Assembly: GCF_020697055.1 (NCBI RefSeq)
Contig: NZ_JAJFBP010000042.1
Location: 1 to 32,536 of the forward strand
Source of the DNA: Panacagrimonas sp.
GTDB lineage: Bacteria > Pseudomonadota > Gammaproteobacteria > Nevskiales > Nevskiaceae
DNA: 32,536 nucleotides
Direction: 5' to 3'
Both the position numbers and the translations under genes were made by a program. The stretch's first letter is position 1. Each line of letters starts with the position of its first letter. Of this stretch, positions 6,934 through 17,495 are shown in pieces. A model generated the notes under the pieces. The model was not told where the DNA came from, made no database searches, and was given only the letters and a program-made list of their open reading frames with translations.

Positions 6934-8148
6934 ATGAGTTCATCGGTGCACGTCGTCGAGATGAGCGCGGCCGAACGCGATCGCGCCTTTGCAACCTGCC
7001 GGGAGCTGGCGGACGAGTTCCGCGCGGTCGGTCCGCGCCACGATGCGGAGAATTCGTTTCCACACGAGATGGCCAGGCGCGTGCGTGAGCTGCGACTGCC
7101 CGGACTCAACATTCCCAAGCGCTTCGGCGGCTGGGGCGGGGACATCGCCACCACGGCCCGATGCGTCGAGCTGCTGGCGTACGGCGATCCGGCGATCACG
7201 CTGGGCTTCAACATGCACTGGGGCGTCGTCGGATTCTTCCGCGGCATGTGGAGCGCCGAGCACCAGGGGCGCTTCTTCCCCGGCGTGGCCAGGGAAGGCC
7301 ATCTGTTCGACGGCGCGTACAGCGAGACCCGCGCCGGCGTGATGGGCCTTGCCGACACGCGCGCCGTGCCGGTCGAGGGTGGCTATCGCGTCAGCGGCAA
7401 GAAGAGCTGGGGCACGCTGTCGCTCGCGGCGGACTTCCACACCTTCAATGCGACGATCACCGACCCGGACGGCGAGCTTCCGACCGATCACGCCGCGCGC
7501 GCCGCGCGCGAGGTGATGCTCGTGTGTCCGGCCACTGCCAAGGGTGTGCGCATCGAAAAAACCTGGGATGCGCTGGGCATGCGCGCGTCGGGCACCGAGA
7601 CCGTGGTGTTCGAGGACGTATTCGTTCCGGCTGCGGACCTGGTGTCGTCGGCGTTCCGTCCGGGCCTGTTCGCCAACCTCGAGTGGCAGACGCTGAGCTT
7701 CGCCTCGATCTACCTGGGCCTGGCGCGCCGCGCGTTCGACGAAACCGTGGCGGTCATCCGCAAGAAGCACCTGGGCGCGGTGTCCGAGGCCGCGGACGTC
7801 AAGGTCAGCGAGCAGCAGCTGGTGCAGGTGGGCATCGGCGAGATGCGGGTGCTGATCGAGTCGGCGGCCAACACCATCGAAGTGGCCGCCACCCGACTCA
7901 ACGAGAACCGCGATCTGCCGGAGGATCCGGCGCGCCGCCTGGGCTGGCTGGAGATCCCCAAGGTGGTCGCGACGGAGAACGCGATCCGCGTGGTCGACAT
8001 CGGCATGCGGCTGGTCGGAGGCGGCGCGTTCCGGCGAGGCAACGTGCTGGAGAAGCTGTACCGCGACGCGCGCAGCGGGCCGTTCCATCCGCTGACCACC
8101 GATCAGCTGATGCAGCACCTGGGGCGCGCGGAACTGGGGATCGGGTAG
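6934..8148 (+). CDS. Acyl-CoA dehydrogenase-like flavoprotein
   Basis: A 404-residue protein with the acyl-CoA dehydrogenase fold: N-terminal helical domain (about 10-120), a central beta domain (GYRVSGKKSWGTLSLAADF; GMRASGTETVVFEDVFVP) and a C-terminal helical domain from about 245. The C-terminal helices end in YRDARSGPFHPLTTDQL instead of the YEGTxxIQ motif that gives the catalytic Glu of most acyl-CoA dehydrogenases. The base may therefore sit elsewhere in the fold, as in isovaleryl-CoA dehydrogenase, or the enzyme may do different flavin chemistry, as in the DszC-like hydroxylase branch. Substrate unknown. The start is ATG at 6934, preceded by a strong GGAGGA with 7-bp spacing. It is divergent from the SDR and convergent with the HD-GYP gene 39 bp away. 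Confidence 0.85.
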   Translation: MSSSVHVVEMSAAERDRAFATCRELADEFRAVGPRHDAENSFPHEMARRVRELRLPGLNIPKRFGGWGGDIATTARCVELLAYGDPAITLGFNMHWGVVGFFRGMWSAEHQGRFFPGVAREGHLFDGAYSETRAGVMGLADTRAVPVEGGYRVSGKKSWGTLSLAADFHTFNATITDPDGELPTDHAARAAREVMLVCPATAKGVRIEKTWDALGMRASGTETVVFEDVFVPAADLVSSAFRPGLFANLEWQTLSFASIYLGLARRAFDETVAVIRKKHLGAVSEAADVKVSEQQLVQVGIGEMRVLIESAANTIEVAATRLNENRDLPEDPARRLGWLEIPKVVATENAIRVVDIGMRLVGGGAFRRGNVLEKLYRDARSGPFHPLTTDQLMQHLGRAELGIG

Positions 8149-8187
8149 GGCGGCAAAGCGGCCGCGTCAGTGGCCGCGCATCCCGCG

Positions 8188-9258
8188 CTACGGAAGGGCC
8201 GCGTCGGTGAATCGCTGGCGCACTTCGAGGAACTGCGGCACGAGCCCGATCATCAGATCCACCAGCCTGGGATCGAAGTGCCTGCCGCGCTGCTCCTGGA
8301 ACAGCGCCAGCACCTTGTCCAGCGGCCACGCCGGCTTGTACGGCCGCGCGCTGGTCAGCGCGTCGAACACGTCGGCGATCGCCACGATGCGGCCCGCGAG
8401 CGGGATCTGTTCGCCGGACAGGCCCTGCGGATAGCCGCTGCCGTCCCACTTCTCGTGATGCGTCAGCGCGATCGAGCGCGCGAGCCGCAGCAGCTCGGAA
8501 CCGTGCGTACCCAGGATGTCGACGCCGAAGTCGACGTGCCGCTGCATCTGCGCCCATTCCTCGGGCTCGAACTTGCCGGGCTTCTTCAGCACGCTGTCCG
8601 GAATGCCGATCTTGCCGACGTCGTGCATCGGCGCGGCGCTCATCAGCAGATCGGCATCGGCGTCGGTCATGCCGCAGGCCTTGCCGAGCAGCCTTGCGAA
8701 ATGGCTCATGCGCACGACGTGCTGGCCGGTCTGGTCGTCCTTGAACTCGGCCGCCTTGCCCAGGCAGCGGATGATCTCGAGCCGCGTGTCGCCGAGCTCG
8801 GCGGTGCGCTCGGCGACCTGGCGTTCGAGCTCGCGCTCGGTCTGGTAGAGCGTCAGGTGCGTCCTGACGCGCGCCAGTACCAGCGGCGCGCTCACCGGCT
8901 TGGTGATGTAGTCGACGCAGCCCAGGTCGAAGCCCTTGCGCTCGTCCTCGACCTCGCCCATGGCGGTGCAGAAGATCACGGGAATTCGGCGCGTGGACAG
9001 ATGCGCCTTGAGCTCGGCACACACTTCGTACCCCGACATGCCCGGCATCATGATGTCGAGCAGGATCAGGTCGGGCGGCGTCGCGGACTTGGCCAGCGCC
9101 AGCGCCTTCTCGCCGTTGATGGCGACCTTGACCTTGTAGTAGGGGCGCAGGATGCCGCCGAGCACGTCGATGTTGTCGGGGGTGTCGTCGACCACCAGCA
9201 ACGTCTGGCGATCGTCGCTCTTGGCAGGCGTCGGATCGGTCGTTGCGTTCATGCTCAT
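8188..9258 (-). CDS. Response regulator with HD-GYP c-di-GMP phosphodiesterase domain
   Basis: A 356-residue cytoplasmic regulator. A receiver domain (about 18-135) has LLVVDDTPDN, phospho-acceptor Asp68 (LILLDIMMPGMSGYE) and Lys120 (DYITKPV). A linker helix (TERELERQVAERTAEL) joins it to an HD-GYP domain at about 155-350 with His212-Asp213 (HDVGKIGIPD), His267/His268 and Gly275-Tyr276-Pro277 (HHEKWDGSGYPQGL). All metal ligands and the GYP motif are kept, so hydrolysis of cyclic di-GMP is expected. It is 17 bp downstream of a giant hybrid kinase that ends in an Hpt domain, making it that kinase's likely phosphorelay target. GGGGAGGAGG directly abuts the ATG at 9258; the in-frame ATG at 9252 has better spacing (6 bp) and may be the true start. 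Confidence 0.93.
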   Translation of the reverse strand: MSMNATTDPTPAKSDDRQTLLVVDDTPDNIDVLGGILRPYYKVKVAINGEKALALAKSATPPDLILLDIMMPGMSGYEVCAELKAHLSTRRIPVIFCTAMGEVEDERKGFDLGCVDYITKPVSAPLVLARVRTHLTLYQTERELERQVAERTAELGDTRLEIIRCLGKAAEFKDDQTGQHVVRMSHFARLLGKACGMTDADADLLMSAAPMHDVGKIGIPDSVLKKPGKFEPEEWAQMQRHVDFGVDILGTHGSELLRLARSIALTHHEKWDGSGYPQGLSGEQIPLAGRIVAIADVFDALTSARPYKPAWPLDKVLALFQEQRGRHFDPRLVDLMIGLVPQFLEVRQRFTDAALP

Positions 9259-9268
9259 CCTCCTCCCC
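9259..9268 (-). promoter_or_regulatory. Strong Shine-Dalgarno abutting the HD-GYP start
   Basis: On the minus strand GGGGAGGAGG runs directly into ATGAGCATG. With the AGGAGG core touching the first ATG (9258), ribosome spacing favours the second ATG (9252), two codons in. The unusually strong site suggests the phosphodiesterase is made in more copies than the membrane kinase it follows. Confidence 0.6.
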
Positions 9269-9275
9269 GGCGCGT

Positions 9276-13706
<4,431 letters not shown>

Positions 13707-13762
13707 GAACGCGACTTCCCCAGAAGCGTTGTCGCGATCGTAGCGCGAGCGGGTCGCGCCGC

Positions 13763-13791
13763 AAAAAACCGGGGGGGTTGCCCCCTGGGGG
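13763..13791 (-). terminator. Probable rho-independent terminator between dehydrogenase and hybrid kinase
   Basis: Read on the minus strand, directly after the acyl-CoA dehydrogenase stop (13792), GGGGG and CCCCC can pair around a 3-5 nt loop, followed by GG and six T residues (A run at 13763-13768 on the plus strand). An alternative CCCCC-A-GGGGG pairing competes with it. The stem is short but all G-C, and the T run is in the right place to separate this gene from the kinase operon. Confidence 0.5.
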
Positions 13792-15612
13792 CTACTCGAA
13801 GACGAAGCTTTCGATCGGCATCTTGTTGAGCGACTTGCTCGGCTTGGTCATCGAGGCGGCGTGGCCGCGGGCACGCGGTAGGATGTGGTCGAAGTAGAAC
13901 TTTGCGGTGGCGATCTTGGCCTTGTAGAACTCGGCCTTCTCGGCGCCGTTTTCCTGCGCGAGTTTCTGGGAGGCGACCGATGCCATCCGCGCCCAGAAGT
14001 AGGCCATCGTCACGTAGCCCGAATACATCAGGAAGTGATGGCAGGCGCTGGAGACGACGTCGCGGTCCTTGCGTGCGGACAACATGATTCGAACCGTCAG
14101 CACGTTCCACTCGGCCGCGAGCTTGGCCAGTTCGGTGGCGTAGCTACGCATCTTCGAATGCGTCATGTGATCCATCGCGAACTTCGCGAGCAGTCCGGTG
14201 AATTCGCGAACCGCCTTGCCGCGCGTCTGCAGCAGCACCTTGCGGCCAAGCAGATCGAGCGCCTGGATGCCGGTGGTGCCTTCGTAGAGCGTGGCGATGC
14301 GCGCGTCGCGCGCGATCTGCTCCATGCCGTGTTCCTTGATGTAGCCGTGTCCGCCGAACACCTGCATGCCCTGGTTGGCCGACTCCAGGCCCATCTCGGT
14401 GAGGAAGCCCTTCAGGATCGGGGTGAAAAAGCCGAGCTTGTTGTCCCACGCCTTGTACTTGGCGTCGTCGTTCTCGAGGATGCCGTTGACCATGTGATCG
14501 GCGTACTGCGCGGCGAAATAGATCATCGCGCGACCGCCTTCTGCGACCGCCTTCTGCGTGAGCAGCATGCGGCGTACGTCGGCGTGATGGATGATCGCGT
14601 CGGCGACGAACTCCGGGTCCTTCTTGCCCGAAAGCGCGCGCATCGAGCGGCGGTCCTTGGCGTAGGCCAGCGCGTTCTGGAACGACAGCTCTGCGTGCGC
14701 CACGCCCTGGATCGCGGTGCCGATGCGCGCGGTGTTCATGAACGTGAACATCGCTTCGAGGCCCTTGTTGGGTTCGCCGAGCATCCAGCCGGTCGAGTTC
14801 TCGAAGTTGATGGTGCAGGTCGACGACGCGCGGATGCCCATCTTGTGCTCGATCGACGAGCACACCACGCGATTGGCTTCGCCCGCGTTGCCCGATGCAT
14901 CGGGCAGGCGCTTGGGAACCAAAAACAGCGAGATGCCGCGCGTGCCGGCCGGTGCCTCCGGCAGTCGCGCGAGCACGACGTGGATGATGTTCTCGGCCAG
15001 ATCGTGTTCGCCTGCCGAGATGAAGATCTTGGTGCCGGTGATGGCATAGCTGCCGTCGTCGCGCGGCTCGGCGCGCGACTTCACCTGGCCCAGGTCGGTG
15101 CCGCACTGCGGCTCGGTCAGGCACATCGTGCCGGTCCAGCGGCCTTCGACCAGCGGCGGCATGTAGGCCTGGCGCAGCTCGGGACTGGCGTACTGCATGA
15201 TCGTGTTCATCGCACCCAGCGACAGCCCGGGGTACATCGTGAACGACCAGTTCGCCGTGCCCATCATCTCGGACTTGAACAGGCCCATCGACATCGGCAG
15301 GCCCTGTCCGCCGTATTCGGCCGGATGCGACAGGCCCTGCCAGCCGCCGGCGACGTACTGGTCGTAGGCGTCCTTGAATCCGGCGGGCGTGCGCACTTCG
15401 CCGTTTTCGAAATGGCATCCCTCGAGATCGCCCGGGAGGTTCAGCGGCGCGAGCACTTCCTCGCAGAACCGTGCGCACTCGTCGAGGATGCTCGAGACGG
15501 TATCGGGATCGGCGTCCTTGCCATTGGCCAGGCCCTGGTAGTGCGACGGGAAGTCGAACACCTCGTTGAGGAGGAAGCGCATGTCGCGCAAGGGCGCCTT
15601 GTAGGACGGCAT
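13792..15612 (-). CDS. Acyl-CoA dehydrogenase, long FadE/DmdC-like type with C-terminal extension
   Basis: A 606-residue flavoprotein, about 200 residues longer than medium-chain dehydrogenases, as in the FadE5/DmdC-like branch. It has an N-terminal helical domain, the FAD/substrate strand region LTEPQCGTDLGQV (about 165-177) and ITGTKIFISAGEHD (191-204), the GIRASSTCTINFENSTGWML beta segment, the FGGHGYIKEHGMEQIARDARIA flavin-binding stretch, and the catalytic-base motif LYEGTTGIQALDLLGRK with Glu444. The C-terminal 130 residues form the extra helical domain of this subfamily. It should oxidise an acyl-CoA and pass electrons to ETF; chain length is not predictable. The start is ATG at 15612 (MPSYKAPLRDMRFLL, the family N-terminus); the open frame further upstream is unrelated. 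It lies upstream of the hybrid kinase, separated by a probable terminator. Confidence 0.93.
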   Translation of the reverse strand: MPSYKAPLRDMRFLLNEVFDFPSHYQGLANGKDADPDTVSSILDECARFCEEVLAPLNLPGDLEGCHFENGEVRTPAGFKDAYDQYVAGGWQGLSHPAEYGGQGLPMSMGLFKSEMMGTANWSFTMYPGLSLGAMNTIMQYASPELRQAYMPPLVEGRWTGTMCLTEPQCGTDLGQVKSRAEPRDDGSYAITGTKIFISAGEHDLAENIIHVVLARLPEAPAGTRGISLFLVPKRLPDASGNAGEANRVVCSSIEHKMGIRASSTCTINFENSTGWMLGEPNKGLEAMFTFMNTARIGTAIQGVAHAELSFQNALAYAKDRRSMRALSGKKDPEFVADAIIHHADVRRMLLTQKAVAEGGRAMIYFAAQYADHMVNGILENDDAKYKAWDNKLGFFTPILKGFLTEMGLESANQGMQVFGGHGYIKEHGMEQIARDARIATLYEGTTGIQALDLLGRKVLLQTRGKAVREFTGLLAKFAMDHMTHSKMRSYATELAKLAAEWNVLTVRIMLSARKDRDVVSSACHHFLMYSGYVTMAYFWARMASVASQKLAQENGAEKAEFYKAKIATAKFYFDHILPRARGHAASMTKPSKSLNKMPIESFVFE

Positions 15613-15784
15613 GGGTCGGCTCCGGAAGAAGAGGACGCGACGGCGGTCGCGCCGATTTATCAGGGCGGCGATTCTTCTCGTCGCGCGCGCGCCTGCCATT
15701 GGCCGGGGGCGACGCGATTTTGGCGCTGTGGCCGAATTCAGGATCGCGGTGCCACCGTCAAGGCGTAAGGTCCGCGGTGCGGCG
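15613..15784. other. Intergenic region upstream of the long acyl-CoA dehydrogenase
   Basis: No gene is seen here. On the minus strand a weak -10-like TGATAAAT lies at about 15655-15662 without a recognisable -35. A short alternating CG run is at about 15681-15691. The rest up to the structured repeat at 15785 shows no recognised feature. Confidence 0.3.
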
Positions 15785-15854
15785 CGTGCGTGGGGCCCCA
15801 GCCCACGCCTTCGCCCGGCAGGAGGTGCCACCGGCACGTCCTGAAGCCCCGGGC
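15785..15854. repeat. Extragenic double-hairpin repeat, copy A
   Basis: Two stem-loops lie side by side. Stem 1 pairs GCGTGGG (15788-15794) with CCCACGC (15802-15808). Stem 2 pairs CAGGAGGTGCC (15819-15829) with GGCACGTCCTG (15833-15843) around loop ACC, 10 of 11 pairs. The spacer CCTTCGCCCGG is shared with copies B and C at 27741-27887. The element ends exactly at the stop codon (15855-15857) of the minus-strand gene that follows, like copy C. It could act as a 3' mRNA-stabilising or REP-type element; no T run follows, so it is not a classic terminator. Confidence 0.75.
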
Positions 15855-17294
15855 TCAGTCTTCATTTTGCTGCCCGAACGGCATCTCGATGCTCAGGCCC
15901 GCCTGCGGCGAGCCTTCGCGTTTCTCGTCGGGATCCTCGCGCGGCCAGCTGTAGCCGACCAGCATCTCGGCGTAGAGCAGGCGCTTGAGCAAGGGATGGC
16001 GATACACGACGCGACCGCCCCATTCGTACAGCGGTTCGGGCTCGTCGGTCTGGCCGCGGATCAGCAGCTCGTAGGCCATCGCGCGTTCCTGGCGCAGGTT
16101 CTGATACAGGATCAGACCCGAGAACCAGTCGAGCCCTTCGCTCTCCTGGCTGACCGTGCCGACATTGGTGAAGCGCAGCAGCAGCGTCTGCGTCAGCACG
16201 CGGCTGTAGTCGGCACCGCTGGTGAAGCCGAATCCCTCGCGGTTGTTCCAGAACGCGGTGCCGCGCAGGTAGAACAGGTCCTCGTCGTCCGCATACGCGA
16301 TGTAGCGCGCACGCTGCTGCACGTAGGTGCGCGGCTTGGTGATGCTGGCGACGCCGACGCGGAAATCGGTCTTGAAGCGCTCGCTGCCCGGGAACGAGTA
16401 GCCGAGTCCGGCGAGCCACGAGTCGTCCTCGGCGCCGCGCGGCAGCGCCGAGCGCACGGCGAAACCTTCGGAGCGATCGCGCACCACGTCCTCTTCGTTG
16501 TCGCGGCCGAAGACCGCCGACACGCGATTCTTGAGATTGGGCAGCTTGAAGCGCACGCGGAAACGGACGCGTTCGTCCCAGCCCTTGAATTCCGACCAGT
16601 TCACCGAAGTTTCGAGAAAGCCGCTGGTGCGGCGCGCGGTATCCAGGTTGCGCGGCTCGCCGAACAGGCCGTCGAGCCACAGCGCGGCGGCGCAGGTGGT
16701 CTCCTCCATCGTCTCCTGCATGTCGTCGGCCATCGAGTCGTCGCCTTCCTCGGGCTTGGTGCACAGCTGCCGGCGCGACGGCATGTGCGGCGCCTCCGGT
16801 GCGTCTCCCGGTATGGCGTCGGTGCCGGCGCTGGGCGTTTCCTGCGGGACCTCGGCGGCCGGTTGATCGTCGAAGTCGACGAAGGGCGGCGGCGACTGCG
16901 GCGCGCCGGCGTTCGCGGGCGGCACTTGGCTCGGCGTTGGCACCGATGTGGGCGGCGGCACGACCGGCGCCGGCGGAGGGTGCTTGCTGACCGGTGTGCC
17001 GCCCGGTTCGGCGGTGGACGGATCGGGCGTCACGGTCCCCACGTCGGGCGCGTTTTCCGGCGTCACCGGTGCGGCGGACTCGGGTGCGGCGGATGGATCG
17101 CGCGGCGTCTCCGGTGCTTCTACCGCCGCGGCCGGCAGGGGCGTGGAGGGCAAAGTCGGCGAGTCCACCGTCTGCGCCATCGCGACGCCGGGGAGCATCG
17201 CGATCGCGAAAAGGAGCACGAGCCGACGCGGGCATGCCCCGTTGCACGCCTGATCCGCACGCTCCGCTGTCCGCATGCCCGTTCCCGGTGTCAT
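15855..17294 (-). CDS. Secreted Pro-rich protein with probable outer-membrane beta-barrel C-terminus
   Basis: A 479-residue protein of unknown function. The N-terminal signal peptide has a hydrophobic core LVLLFAIAMLPGVAMA, with likely cleavage before QTVDSP. About 130 residues of Pro/Ala/Thr-rich low-complexity sequence follow (for example HPPPAPVVPPPTSVPTP), then a segment with two Cys (QLCTKPEEGDDS; EETTCAAALWLDGLFGEPR). The C-terminal 270 residues alternate polar and hydrophobic residues with many aromatics (RVRFRVRFKLPNL, LFYLRGTAFWNNREGFGFTS, LYEWGGRVVYRHP), which suggests an outer-membrane barrel (inference). It does not end in the classical terminal Phe. The start is ATG at 17294 with GGAG 5 bp upstream; the frame opens at TTG 17333, judged less likely. 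It is divergent from tRNA-Thr. Confidence 0.75.
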   Translation of the reverse strand: MTPGTGMRTAERADQACNGACPRRLVLLFAIAMLPGVAMAQTVDSPTLPSTPLPAAAVEAPETPRDPSAAPESAAPVTPENAPDVGTVTPDPSTAEPGGTPVSKHPPPAPVVPPPTSVPTPSQVPPANAGAPQSPPPFVDFDDQPAAEVPQETPSAGTDAIPGDAPEAPHMPSRRQLCTKPEEGDDSMADDMQETMEETTCAAALWLDGLFGEPRNLDTARRTSGFLETSVNWSEFKGWDERVRFRVRFKLPNLKNRVSAVFGRDNEEDVVRDRSEGFAVRSALPRGAEDDSWLAGLGYSFPGSERFKTDFRVGVASITKPRTYVQQRARYIAYADDEDLFYLRGTAFWNNREGFGFTSGADYSRVLTQTLLLRFTNVGTVSQESEGLDWFSGLILYQNLRQERAMAYELLIRGQTDEPEPLYEWGGRVVYRHPLLKRLLYAEMLVGYSWPREDPDEKREGSPQAGLSIEMPFGQQNED

Positions 17295-17346
17295 TGTTCT
17301 CCGCCGGGCAAACTCTCTGCCGCGGTGGCGCAAGCCGTCAATCCGC

Positions 17347-17356
17347 TGTGATCACA
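17347..17356. promoter_or_regulatory. Perfect 10-bp palindrome TGTGATCACA between divergent genes
   Basis: TGTGATCACA is its own reverse complement and lies 6 bp upstream of the tRNA -10 box and 53 bp upstream of the secreted-protein start. It has CRP-like half-sites without the usual 6-bp spacer, so it is not a CRP site. It could be an operator for either direction, or chance. Confidence 0.3.
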
Positions 17357-17362
17357 TCCGCT

Positions 17363-17368
17363 TAGAAT
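17363..17368 (+). promoter_or_regulatory. Probable -10 box of the tRNA-Thr promoter
   Basis: TAGAAT lies 13 bp before the mature tRNA 5' end, so transcription would begin about 6 bp upstream of the tRNA. No good -35 hexamer is visible at 16-18 bp. The GC-rich stretch between -10 and start is typical of stringently controlled stable-RNA promoters (inference). Confidence 0.5.
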
Positions 17369-17381
17369 CCGCGTCCGGCAT

Positions 17382-17457
17382 GCCGACGTAGCTCAGTTGG
17401 TAGAGCACTCGCCTTGTAAGCGAGCGGTCGCGAGTTCGAATCCCGCCGTCGGCACCA
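17382..17457 (+). tRNA. tRNA-Thr (anticodon TGT)
   Basis: A 76-nt tRNA with encoded CCA (17455-17457). The acceptor stem pairs GCCGACG (17382-17388) with CGTCGGC (17447-17453). The D arm is GCTC-AGTTGGTA-GAGC. The anticodon arm CTCGC-CTTGTAA-GCGAG has TGT at 17415-17417, reading ACA threonine codons. The T arm is GCGAG-TTCGAAT-CCCGC. One oddity: T-stem pair 52-62 is A(17433)-C(17443), a mismatch where GCGGG would pair perfectly. The rest of the fold is normal, so the tRNA is probably functional. The next gene is convergent; no clear terminator follows. Confidence 0.96.
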
Positions 17458-17495
17458 TTCCGGCCCCGCACAGCAACCGCCGTGCCCAGGGGAAC

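Noticed and set aside
8158..8177. GCGGCC/GGCCGC inverted repeat between convergent genes
   Set aside because: It is a 6-bp stem with no T run in either direction, so not enough to call a terminator.
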